Shown in pieces: positions 17,546 through 25,382 of a stretch of 64,000 nt of DNA. The translations under genes and the position numbers were made by a program. The notes beneath the pieces were generated by a model that worked only from the letters and a program-made list of their open reading frames with translations, was not told the origin of the DNA and did no database searches. How positions within the stretch are numbered: the stretch's first letter is position 1; the number at the start of each line of letters is the position of its first letter. This stretch comes from Psychroflexus maritimus (GTDB lineage: Bacteria; Bacteroidota; Bacteroidia; Flavobacteriales; Flavobacteriaceae), in contig NZ_JAANAS010000094.1 in NCBI RefSeq assembly GCF_011089875.1, positions 47,995 through 111,994 on the forward strand, written 5' to 3'.

Positions 17546-17692
17546 ATGAAAATTTCAAAGTCAGCTTGGTTTTATATCATAGCCGCAGCAATTACTATAT
17601 ACGGCATTGTTACCGGCCTGTTTCTTCTCGTTATATTAGCTTTTCCTATTGGTCTCTTCGGGTTAAACCAAAGGAATGAAGATGAGCGTTAA
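17546..17692 (+). CDS. 48-residue membrane microprotein
   Basis: An ATG at 17546 opens a 48-codon frame with one or two membrane segments: MKISKSAWFY followed by hydrophobic residues 10-39 with Gly/Pro breaks, and a charged tail NQRNEDER. It lies directly after the rpoD terminator. The composition is clearly that of a membrane protein, and the frame is free of rare features, so I take it as real. No family is recognised. It overlaps by 17 bases an upstream in-frame extension of the next gene. Confidence 0.55.
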   Translation: MKISKSAWFYIIAAAITIYGIVTGLFLLVILAFPIGLFGLNQRNEDER

Positions 17693-17753
17693 ACTAAGTT
17701 TAATAGCTACTTTAATAGGAATTGTTTTTAGTAACTTAGTAAAAAACATTATT

Positions 17754-18044
17754 ATGAGCAGTATTAGCACATTATCAGAAAAAATCAATGCACTGAAATC
17801 TGAAGGTTTCACAGAAGATTTTGACGTTAAAGACGATTTAATTGTAAATTATAAAGCAAAGACTTCCTATACAACAGACCAAATTAATGTACTTTCGCAT
17901 TACCGTTTTGAAGGAGCAACTAATCCTTCTGATAATTCCATTATTTATGTAATTGAAACGGAAGAAGGAAAAAAAGGAGTTTTAGTAGATGGTTATGGAA
18001 CAAGTAGCGATATGTCTCTTGCTCTTGCTCAAAAACTTAAATAA
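17754..18044 (+). CDS. conserved Bacteroidota protein (often labelled phosphoribosylpyrophosphate synthetase)
   Basis: The product of about 96 residues resembles a small Bacteroidota family with the pattern LSEKINALKSEGFTEDF, YRFEGATNPSDNSIIYVIE and GVLVDGYG. Databases often label such proteins as phosphoribosylpyrophosphate synthetase, but they are far too short and lack the PRPP loop, so that label is doubtful. I chose the ATG at 17754 because family members begin there; an upstream in-frame ATG at 17676 would add a hydrophobic stretch of 26 residues and overlap the microprotein gene. The function is unknown. Confidence 0.7.
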   Translation: MSSISTLSEKINALKSEGFTEDFDVKDDLIVNYKAKTSYTTDQINVLSHYRFEGATNPSDNSIIYVIETEEGKKGVLVDGYGTSSDMSLALAQKLK

Positions 18045-18086
18045 GATAAATCTATTAATTAATATTTAACAATAAGATAAATCTAT
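18041..18086 (+). promoter_or_regulatory. paired OxyR-like operator in front of dps
   Basis: The 15-mer ATAAGATAAATCTAT occurs at 18041-18055 and 18072-18086, 31 bases apart, within an identical 17-bp repeat. It matches eight of the ten fixed positions of the OxyR half-site ATAGnTnnnAnCTAT. The second copy abuts the -7 box and covers the place where a -33 TTG is missing. Confidence 0.55.
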
Positions 18087-18091
18087 TTTAT

Positions 18092-18099
18092 TATATTTG
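18092..18099 (+). promoter_or_regulatory. -7 box of dps
   Basis: TATATTTG is a full TAnnTTTG match. No TTG is found 19 bases upstream, so the promoter may depend on an activator. The box rules out the TTG at 18097 as a start codon for dps. Confidence 0.65.
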
Positions 18100-18123
18100 T
18101 ACGAACTTAAAACAAAAAAAATT

Positions 18124-18594
18124 ATGTATTTGAATTTAGATGAAACTAAGACAAAAGAAACTGTAAAACAACTCGATATATTATTAGCCGACTATCATTT
18201 GTACTATCAAAAGCTACGTAATTTTCATTGGAATGTAGAAGGAAAAAACTTCTTTGATCTTCATGAGAAATTTGAAGAGATGTATGATGATGCTAAAATT
18301 AAAATTGATGAAATCGCAGAGCGTATTCTTACTTTAAGAATGAACCCTGTTAGTAATTTTTCTGAATACTTAAAGTTAACTAATTTAGAAGAGTCTAATG
18401 CTAATCTTCAAGATTATCAAATGGTAGAGACTTTATTAGAAGATCACGGAAAAATTATTAGTCAAATGAGAAAAGTGGTAAGCACAGCCGATAAAGGAGG
18501 AGATGAAGGTACGATAGATTTAGTTGGTGCTTATATTAGAGAATTAGAGAAATCGAGTTGGATGTTAGAGGTTTGGTTGAAAAAACTTAGCTAA
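18124..18594 (+). CDS. dps: Dps family DNA-protection ferritin
   Basis: Dps forms a dodecameric shell that oxidises and stores iron and protects DNA during oxidative stress. The 156-residue protein (ATG at 18124) shows the ferritin-like four-helix fold with the inter-subunit ferroxidase residues in RNFHWNVEG (His35) and LHEKFEEMYDDAKIKIDE (His47, Glu51, Asp62). A TTG nine codons upstream lies inside the -7 box and is excluded. It is followed by an overlapping mscS-type gene (TAATG). The OxyR-like repeats upstream suggest peroxide-responsive control. Confidence 0.93.
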   Translation: MYLNLDETKTKETVKQLDILLADYHLYYQKLRNFHWNVEGKNFFDLHEKFEEMYDDAKIKIDEIAERILTLRMNPVSNFSEYLKLTNLEESNANLQDYQMVETLLEDHGKIISQMRKVVSTADKGGDEGTIDLVGAYIRELEKSSWMLEVWLKKLS

Positions 18595-19526
18595 TGTTGG
18601 GCATAATTTATCAAAGTGAAATTTCAACCAGCCCTTTAGACCGTGCTGATGAAGTTAGAACAGAATTAATTGATAAAGTTTCAGGTTGGGTAGATACAGC
18701 AATTCTTAATCTGCCCAACTTTATTTTGGCTATACTTGTCTTCATTTTATTTATTTTTTCAGCAAAGTACATTGGAAATCTAGTTGGGAAAATAGTAGAA
18801 AAAGGAAAAGCTTCAAAATCTGTTCAACTCATAATGATCAAAGTTACTAAGGTAACAATCATTATGGTAGGTTTTTTTGTTGCATTAGGTATATTAAACT
18901 TAAATACTATTCTTACTTCAGTATTAGGTGCCGCTGGTGTTGTAGGTTTAGCTGTTGGTTTAGCACTTCAGGGAACCTTAAACAACACTTTTTCTGGTGT
19001 GGCACTCAGTTTTCAGCCTAGAATTCAAATTGGTGATTGGATTGAAACCGATAATCATGCAGGAAGAGTAATTGACATCAATTTGAGAAATGTTGTTCTT
19101 CAAACGCCTGATCAAAATATGCTAATTATCCCAAATGCAAATTTAGTTAACCAATCCTTTAAAAATTATTCTAATACTAATAGAGGTAGAATAATAGTTG
19201 ATTGTGGAGTAGGTTATGAAAGTGATTTAGACCGCGTTCAGAAGATTACAGAAGATACTATTAAAAAGCACTTCAAACAAAAAAAAGGAGAGGGAATAGA
19301 GTTTTATTATGTTGGATTTGGAGATAGTTCTATCGATTTTAAAGTTCGTTTTTGGGCAAATGTAAGAGATAATAAAGATGTTTTGGCTGGACAACATAAA
19401 GCCATACTAGAAATTAAGAGAGCTTTCAATGAAAATGATATAAACATTCCGTTTCCAATCAGAACGCTTGATTTTGGTAAAAATAAATTTAGGTCAGAAA
19501 CTATTTCTATCAAGCAAGAAAGTTAG
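18594..19526 (+). CDS. MscS family mechanosensitive ion channel
   Basis: The 310-residue protein is a small-conductance mechanosensitive channel that releases solutes on hypo-osmotic shock. It has an N-terminal segment, about three membrane helices, and the Gly/Ala-rich pore helix GLAVGLALQG (near residue 118), followed by the beta-domain with RIQIGDWIE and LIIPNANLVNQSF. It overlaps the dps stop by one base and is probably translated from the same message. It converges with bshA. Confidence 0.93.
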   Translation: MLGIIYQSEISTSPLDRADEVRTELIDKVSGWVDTAILNLPNFILAILVFILFIFSAKYIGNLVGKIVEKGKASKSVQLIMIKVTKVTIIMVGFFVALGILNLNTILTSVLGAAGVVGLAVGLALQGTLNNTFSGVALSFQPRIQIGDWIETDNHAGRVIDINLRNVVLQTPDQNMLIIPNANLVNQSFKNYSNTNRGRIIVDCGVGYESDLDRVQKITEDTIKKHFKQKKGEGIEFYYVGFGDSSIDFKVRFWANVRDNKDVLAGQHKAILEIKRAFNENDINIPFPIRTLDFGKNKFRSETISIKQES

Positions 19527-19553
19527 CGTTTTTATTTGCCATAAATTTTTACT

Positions 19554-19584
19554 TATGCTGTTTGTATGCTTTACAAACAGCATA
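19554..19584. terminator. perfect hairpin between the convergent mscS and bshA genes
   Basis: TATGCTGTTTGTA (19554-19566) and TACAAACAGCATA (19572-19584) form a perfect 13-base-pair stem with a five-base loop. It includes the bshA stop codon. No long T run follows on either strand, so it may act as a weak two-way terminator or protect mRNA ends. Confidence 0.5.
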
Positions 19585-20695
19585 TCTTCTCATATAAACG
19601 TTCATACATTGGCAAGACTTGATTGATATCAAACTTTAGAGCAGTTTGCTTAGCAGAATGCTTAAACTCCTCAAGCCGGTGGTCATCTTCAAGAATAAAA
19701 ATAGCTTTTTCTATCATTTTTTTGGTATCGCCAACATCACATAAAAAACCAGAAACTCCATCTTCATTAACTTCAGAAAGCCCCCCTGTATTTGAAGATA
19801 TCACTGGAACTTTATAAGCCATGGCTTCTAAAGCTGCTAAACCAAAGCTTTCTTTTTCAGAAGGCAATAGAAACAAATCAGAAAAACAAAGAATACGTTC
19901 AATTTCATTACTTTTACCCAAAAAGATAATTTTATCTCTAATTCCTAATTCGTAGGCAACCTTAGAAGCCATTTCTCGGTCTGGACCATCTCCTATTATT
20001 ATAAGTTTCGATTTAATTTTTTTCTGAACACCATGAAAAACTTTAATCACATCCTGAATACGCTTAACTGGTCTTAGATTACTAATATGAATTAAAATGC
20101 GTTCGTCAGGTGCAGCCATCAAATGACGTTTACAATTATCAAAACCATCTTTAATATTTGAGAAATCTATAAAGTTAGGAACAACCTCTATTCTATTTTC
20201 AATAGAAAAAATAGCTAAAGTGTCCTTTTTTAAACTATGGGAAACTGAAGTAACCGCATCACTTTTATTAATACTGAAATTAACAGCGGGCTTATAAAAA
20301 TTATGACTCCCTACCAAAGTAATATCTGTGCCATGCAACGTGGTCATCATTGGAATACTAATATTTTCTTCCTTGAGCATCTGCTGAGCCATGTAACCAG
20401 CATAAGCATGGGGAATAGCATAGTGTACATGAAGAACATCTACTTTGTGTTTCTTAATTACAGTTACTAATTTGCTAGATAATGCTAATTCGTAAGGTTG
20501 GTAGTGAAACAATGGGTATTCAGGAACAATTACTTCGTGGTAATGTATATTATGCGTCAAATACTCTAGTCGAACGGGTTGTTTATAAGTAACAAAATGA
20601 ATTTCGTGCCCTCGTTTAGAAAGGGCAATTCCTAATTCAGTGGCAACAACTCCACTTCCTCCAAAAGTAGGATAACAAACTATGGCTATTTTCAT
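19571..20695 (-). CDS. bshA: N-acetyl-alpha-D-glucosaminyl L-malate synthase BshA
   Basis: BshA is a GT4-family glycosyltransferase that joins UDP-GlcNAc and L-malate in the first step of bacillithiol synthesis. The 374-residue protein has the N-terminal signature CYPTFGGSGVVATELG, the conserved HYAIPHA and TLHGTDITLVGS stretches, and the C-terminal retaining-GT motif SEKESFGLAALEAMA. The length is normal. It is the last gene of the minus-strand cluster and starts 32 bases after the GH3/beta-lactamase gene. BshB and BshC are not in this window. Confidence 0.93.
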   Translation of the reverse strand: MKIAIVCYPTFGGSGVVATELGIALSKRGHEIHFVTYKQPVRLEYLTHNIHYHEVIVPEYPLFHYQPYELALSSKLVTVIKKHKVDVLHVHYAIPHAYAGYMAQQMLKEENISIPMMTTLHGTDITLVGSHNFYKPAVNFSINKSDAVTSVSHSLKKDTLAIFSIENRIEVVPNFIDFSNIKDGFDNCKRHLMAAPDERILIHISNLRPVKRIQDVIKVFHGVQKKIKSKLIIIGDGPDREMASKVAYELGIRDKIIFLGKSNEIERILCFSDLFLLPSEKESFGLAALEAMAYKVPVISSNTGGLSEVNEDGVSGFLCDVGDTKKMIEKAIFILEDDHRLEEFKHSAKQTALKFDINQVLPMYERLYEKICCL

Positions 20696-20727
20696 TGAGT
20701 AAAGGCATTTAAAATTCTAAAATCGAT

Positions 20728-23631
20728 TTAATCTTCCAAAATGGAATCATAAATAATTTGTTGAATTTCTGTTCTTATATTTTCATCTATTAATTTTTTG
20801 TTTTCAGCTGAAGGAAAGGTTCTATTAGATAAGAAAATGTAAATGATTTCTTCCTCTGGGTCTGCCCAAGCATAAGTTCCTGTAAACCCGCTATGGCCAA
20901 AACTTTCTAAAGATAAGCAACCACAAGTAGGGCCGCTATCTTTTAATTGAGGCTTGTCAAAAACAATGCCCCGTCTTACCTCATCTTCGCAGAAATAACA
21001 AGTATTAAATTTGTCTATAGTAGTTTCTTGAATAAATTGCTTCCCCGAGTACTTCCCTTTATTCAAGTAAAGATACAAGATCTTTGCTACGTCTTCTGAA
21101 TTTCCAAATAAGCCGGCATGCCCACCTATTCCTCCCATCATTGCAGCTCCTTGATCATGAACGTGACCATGCACAAGTTGGTTTCTCCAGATTAAATCCT
21201 CTTCAGAAGGTGCTATCTGACTTAATTGAAACTTTTCTAAAGGATGGTAAGTTAAGTTTTTTAGGTTCATTGGTTCATAAAAATGGGCTCTGACTAAGTT
21301 TTTTAAACTACCACCAAAGTAATATTCAATATATTCTTTGGCTAAATAAAAGGGTAAATCTGAGTATTTATATTCTAATGAACTTTCTAATTTTGAATCT
21401 ATAATTTTATGATAAATACTATCTATATAAGTAGTCTTTATATACATATTATTAGCTACCTGAATTGAGTGTTCTTCAGTTTTCACTGAACTGTAATAGG
21501 TGTCAAAATCTTCTATTGTATCAGCAAAAAAAGGTATCCAAGCTTGGAGTCCTGCATAGTGTGAGAACACGTTTTTCAATTTCAAGTCGGCTTTGTTTGT
21601 CCCATGTAAGTTAGGAAGTAAATCACTTAATGTAGATTCAAAATCAAAATCGCCCTTTTCATGAATTTGCATCATTAATGGCAAACTAGCCAGTATTTTA
21701 GTAAGTGATGCTAAATCATAAATAGTATGGTTAGAAGTTGGTATGAGTTTTTTGTAGGTGTGGTACCCATAAGCTTTTTGGTGGACTATTTTACCCTTTC
21801 TTGCTACCAAAAGCTGAAGCCCTGGAGACATTTCTTTATCGATTACAAGATTGGCAACGCTATCTAATTTTGAAGTTAATTCTTGAGAAAATCCTACATT
21901 TTCTGGATAAGCATAGCCTAAAATTGAATTTCTATTCAATTTCAAACCACTTCCTTCGCTAAAAACGTTTGCTATACTAACAGGTAATTTACCTTGAATT
22001 GAATAAGCGCCAAATATACTTTGCGCTGCAGTAGTTTGAGCAATTTCTTTATTTTGATAAACTTGCAAGACCGCATCAATAGAAATAAAACTATTAATTT
22101 TTTTTAATGCATAAGGACTTGTAAAGTTAACGAGTATAACATTACTTTCTTTAGCTATTGCTTGAAGCAGTTTTAAATCATTTTCAGAAAAATGATAGTT
22201 CTTCCAAGGAGTAGCATCCGACTTATGGTGGCCAATAATTACTTGATCGTATTCACTTAATTTAGGTAATAAACTGGCTATTTTTTGGTCATCTAAATAA
22301 TCTACTTTTTTAAACTTATTTAAAGCTTTAAAAAAGGCTTCACCTGAGGCATCGCCTAAATGAACATAAGCAAGACTTTCCTTTTTAATTGGTTGAATAG
22401 GAAGCACTCCCATATCGTTTTTTAGTAGAGTAATTGCTTTAGCAAAAACTTCCTCATCAATAGCTTGATTAGTAACTTCATTTAGCTCTTCGTATAAATT
22501 GACTTCATCCACAAATTTATTTTGTTCATGATGTAAATTAGCTAAATACTTCGCTTGAAGAATTTTCTTTACAGAATGAGCCAAACGAACTTCAGTTATT
22601 TCTCCTTCTTGGTAGGCGTTATGGAATAATTGAATAGCCTTTGGAATATTTTTAGAAATGAGCATGACATCAACGCCGGCTTTAAACGCCATCAAATCTA
22701 CTTCACCAGGTTCATTAAAATTGCTAACCCCTTTCATGTTTAAAGCATCAGAAAAGATAAGTCCTTCAAATTCCATCTCTTCTTTAAGTAATTTAGTGAC
22801 TACATCAAAAGAAAGACTGGTCGGTAGGTCTTTTTCAGCAACTAAACTAGGTACATCTAAATGAGCTATCATGACACTATGTGTGCCAGATTTAAACAGT
22901 TGCTGAAACGGGTAAAGTTCAATTTCTTTAATGCGTTCTTCTGAAAACTGAATACTAGGTAAGGTTAAATGCGAATCTTGATCGGTATCGCCATGGCCAG
23001 GAAAATGCTTTACATTAGAAAGCACATTTGCCTTGTGCATTCCATTCATAAATGCAGTGGCAAGTGCTGCTACTCGGTTTTTATTTTCTCCAAAAGAGCG
23101 ATTTCCTATTATAGGATTGTCTGGGTTTGTATTTAAATCTACAACGGGTGCAAAGTTCATGTGAACTCCAAGTCTATGGTTGTGTTTCCCTATTTGATAA
23201 CCAACTCTTTCAACAGTTTTTAGATCTTTAACGGCGCCAATGGTCATATTCCATGGAAATGCATAGGTAGAATCTAAGCGCATAGCTAAGCCCCATTCTG
23301 CGTCCATTGTTACTAGAAGCGGAATTGTAGAAATTGCTTGGAGTTGATTGTTTGCTTGTGCTTGTAGATGAGGACTTCCTTTAGAAAAGATAACACCTCC
23401 TAATTGATGTTTTTCAATCAAATTTTTAATGGAAGAAATGTGTCTTTCTCCCTTTTCAGTAAAGACATCAACAATAAAAAGTTGGGCTATTTTCTGTTCT
23501 ACAGTCAAGCTATTGTAAACGCTATCAACCCATTGTTTTTGTTGCGCTGAATTAGCATGAATTAAAGGGTTTTGAGAAAATCCAAGTTGTACTACAAGAA
23601 ACAGAAATAATGCAAAGCAGTAAATTTTCAT
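20728..23631 (-). CDS. GH3 beta-N-acetylhexosaminidase fused to a beta-lactamase-type serine hydrolase
   Basis: The 967-residue protein joins two envelope enzymes. After a signal peptide (residues 1-19), residues about 40-360 form a glycoside hydrolase family 3 domain with the NagZ-type motif KHFPGHGDTDQDSH (208-221) and the likely nucleophile Asp295 in SDALNMKG. A GH3 C-terminal domain follows (about 395-560). Residues about 585-960 form a beta-lactamase/penicillin-binding type domain with SLTK (Ser642, Lys645). I expect it to act in the periplasm or at the surface on cell-wall fragments. The fusion is known in Bacteroidota. It lies between the conserved protein at 23641 and bshA. Confidence 0.9.
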   Translation of the reverse strand: MKIYCFALFLFLVVQLGFSQNPLIHANSAQQKQWVDSVYNSLTVEQKIAQLFIVDVFTEKGERHISSIKNLIEKHQLGGVIFSKGSPHLQAQANNQLQAISTIPLLVTMDAEWGLAMRLDSTYAFPWNMTIGAVKDLKTVERVGYQIGKHNHRLGVHMNFAPVVDLNTNPDNPIIGNRSFGENKNRVAALATAFMNGMHKANVLSNVKHFPGHGDTDQDSHLTLPSIQFSEERIKEIELYPFQQLFKSGTHSVMIAHLDVPSLVAEKDLPTSLSFDVVTKLLKEEMEFEGLIFSDALNMKGVSNFNEPGEVDLMAFKAGVDVMLISKNIPKAIQLFHNAYQEGEITEVRLAHSVKKILQAKYLANLHHEQNKFVDEVNLYEELNEVTNQAIDEEVFAKAITLLKNDMGVLPIQPIKKESLAYVHLGDASGEAFFKALNKFKKVDYLDDQKIASLLPKLSEYDQVIIGHHKSDATPWKNYHFSENDLKLLQAIAKESNVILVNFTSPYALKKINSFISIDAVLQVYQNKEIAQTTAAQSIFGAYSIQGKLPVSIANVFSEGSGLKLNRNSILGYAYPENVGFSQELTSKLDSVANLVIDKEMSPGLQLLVARKGKIVHQKAYGYHTYKKLIPTSNHTIYDLASLTKILASLPLMMQIHEKGDFDFESTLSDLLPNLHGTNKADLKLKNVFSHYAGLQAWIPFFADTIEDFDTYYSSVKTEEHSIQVANNMYIKTTYIDSIYHKIIDSKLESSLEYKYSDLPFYLAKEYIEYYFGGSLKNLVRAHFYEPMNLKNLTYHPLEKFQLSQIAPSEEDLIWRNQLVHGHVHDQGAAMMGGIGGHAGLFGNSEDVAKILYLYLNKGKYSGKQFIQETTIDKFNTCYFCEDEVRRGIVFDKPQLKDSGPTCGCLSLESFGHSGFTGTYAWADPEEEIIYIFLSNRTFPSAENKKLIDENIRTEIQQIIYDSILED

Positions 23632-23640
23632 AGTATTATT

Positions 23641-24123
23641 TTATAAAAATCTACTATGCCAGCTATCGGTTATTGGTACTTCCCAATGCTCTTCAAATTC
23701 AGATTTATTATTTACTAAGTTATTGAAAACAATAGTGTTTGAGGAAACTGCCTTTTGTTTTACCATTTTTTTGAACTCTTTCAGCTCTTTATAGGCTATA
23801 AATTTTCCTTGTTTAAATGATACATTCATTCGATCAAGCAAATCTACTTCATAGATTTTTTCAAGTTCTTGAATAAAATGTACTTGAGCATCAATAGAAC
23901 AACCAGAAGCTTCTCCATTAGTTGGGTCAAGACCAAGTATTAAAAATCGGTTATATTTTATTAAAAACCCAGCCGCTAAGTCTTTTCCATGGGCAGTCCA
24001 TTTTTCTAGGAAAGAAGAAACTCTAATATTCATTTCGGCTACTTCTTCTTCAGTAAAACTTCGGTTAGCCTGATACACCCATATTCTTGCATGGCCTGGT
24101 AGTTCTTTAAAATTTTTTAGCAT
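23641..24123 (-). CDS. conserved Bacteroidota protein of unknown function
   Basis: The 160-residue protein starts MLKNFKELPGHARIWVYQANR and contains GLDPTNGEASGCSIDAQVHFIQELE. Homologues in Flavobacteriia are often called ABC transporter ATPase, but I see no Walker A, Walker B or signature motif, so that label is not supported. Its stop is nine bases before the GH3 gene and its start two bases after the Fe-S protein gene, so it is firmly in the operon. The function is unknown. Confidence 0.8.
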   Translation of the reverse strand: MLKNFKELPGHARIWVYQANRSFTEEEVAEMNIRVSSFLEKWTAHGKDLAAGFLIKYNRFLILGLDPTNGEASGCSIDAQVHFIQELEKIYEVDLLDRMNVSFKQGKFIAYKELKEFKKMVKQKAVSSNTIVFNNLVNNKSEFEEHWEVPITDSWHSRFL

Positions 24124-24125
24124 AA

Positions 24126-24917
24126 TTAAAGATCTTCTGCATTAGCAATCATTTCTACAACATCAAGTACTTCAATAGCGTCTTCCTTACCTTCGTGCTT
24201 CACGCCATCGGTCATCATCGTATTACAAAAAGGACAACCAGCGGCAACTACATCTGGTTTAACATCAACAGCTTGTTCAGTTCGATGAATATTTACCTCC
24301 TTGTCGCCTTTTTCTGCATCTTTAAACATTTGAGCTCCACCTGCTCCACAGCATAATCCTTTACTTTTACACGATTTCATTTCAACCAACTCCACTTCAA
24401 GCTTTCTTAAAAGATCGCGAGGTGCTTCATACTCATCATTGGCCCTACCCAAGTAACAAGGATCATGAAAAGTGATTCTTTTTCCTTTGTATTTTCCTCC
24501 CTCTACTTTAAGTTTGCCCTCGTTAAGTAAGGATTTCAAAAACTGTGTATGATGCATCACTTGATAATTTCCTCCTAAAGAAGGATACTCATTTTTAAGT
24601 GTATTAAAGCAATGTGGACAAGTAGTAACCACTTTCTCTATTTCATAAGCATTCATTACTTCTATGTTAGTCATGGCTTGCATTTGAAAGAGAAACTCAT
24701 TTCCTGCACGTTTAGCGGGATCTCCAGTGCAACCTTCTTCGGTACCTAAGACGGCAAAATCTACACCTACTTTGTTCATTATTTTTACAAATGCTTTTGT
24801 GATTTTTTTTGCTCGGTCATCAAAACTTCCAGCACATCCTACCCAAAACAAAACCTCAGGTTTTTTTCCTTCTGCTAAATATTGTGCCATAGTAGGCACA
24901 TTTAATTTCTCGCTCAT
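24126..24917 (-). CDS. (Fe-S)-binding CCG-domain protein, heterodisulfide reductase B-like
   Basis: The 263-residue cytosolic protein has two cysteine-rich CCG-type domains, as in the B subunit of heterodisulfide reductase and in glycolate or lactate oxidase Fe-S subunits. Cysteine clusters are seen at FWVGCAGSFD, TCPHCFNTLK, GLCCGAGGAQMF and AGCPFCNTMM. It probably binds a noncubane 4Fe-4S cluster and passes electrons with the membrane Fe-S protein encoded two genes upstream (25383). The true electron donor and acceptor are unknown. Confidence 0.87.
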   Translation of the reverse strand: MSEKLNVPTMAQYLAEGKKPEVLFWVGCAGSFDDRAKKITKAFVKIMNKVGVDFAVLGTEEGCTGDPAKRAGNEFLFQMQAMTNIEVMNAYEIEKVVTTCPHCFNTLKNEYPSLGGNYQVMHHTQFLKSLLNEGKLKVEGGKYKGKRITFHDPCYLGRANDEYEAPRDLLRKLEVELVEMKSCKSKGLCCGAGGAQMFKDAEKGDKEVNIHRTEQAVDVKPDVVAAGCPFCNTMMTDGVKHEGKEDAIEVLDVVEMIANAEDL

Positions 24918-24929
24918 AAGTTATGTGAT

Positions 24930-25355
24930 TTATTCTTCAAAAACTTCTATCGTTACCTTTTTCTCTATTAAATCTGTAAATTTTCCTTTGTATCTTGTGG
25001 CTCTAACTAGGTGATTATCTATCCAATGATAATTTCCTCCCCTAGGTTTTCCCATCAATAGTGAATGATATTTAAATCCGTGGGTTTTTAACCAAGCCTC
25101 TGTAACTTTTCTATGTTCGTTGGTTCGTGAAGTAAAAAAGCAAATTTGATGTCCTTCTTCATACCATTTGTTTAAGGTAGCTAAAGCGTCGGGAAAAGGT
25201 TTACAGGTTGCCATTCGTTCAGGTTCCTCATTAGGAACATCTTCTGTAACTGTTCCGTCTATATCTATTAAATAATTTTTTATATGCTTAGGAAGTACAG
25301 GACTAAGCTTCTCACCGTCTTTCTCTAAGGTTTGGAGTTTTACTTTTTTACTCAT
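24930..25355 (-). CDS. HAD-superfamily hydrolase-like protein
   Basis: The 141-residue protein has HAD motif I IDIDGTVTED (Asp31, Asp33) and a motif II-like FFTSRT, followed by HGFKYHSLLMGKPRGGNYHWIDN. Relatives are sometimes annotated as phosphoheptose isomerase, which the sequence does not support. It is a short HAD protein without a clear cap domain. It lies between the two Fe-S protein genes of the cluster. The substrate is unknown. Confidence 0.78.
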   Translation of the reverse strand: MSKKVKLQTLEKDGEKLSPVLPKHIKNYLIDIDGTVTEDVPNEEPERMATCKPFPDALATLNKWYEEGHQICFFTSRTNEHRKVTEAWLKTHGFKYHSLLMGKPRGGNYHWIDNHLVRATRYKGKFTDLIEKKVTIEVFEE

Positions 25356-25382
25356 CTTAATTAATTTAGGGGGTTAACTGAA

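Noticed and set aside
17676..17753. N-terminal extension of the 96-residue conserved protein
   Set aside because: The extension is hydrophobic, overlaps the microprotein gene and is not found in the family pattern I recall; the ATG at 17754 fits better.
23641..24123. ABC transporter ATPase label for the 160-residue protein
   Set aside because: No Walker A, Walker B or LSGGQ-type signature is present, so the common database name is not supported.
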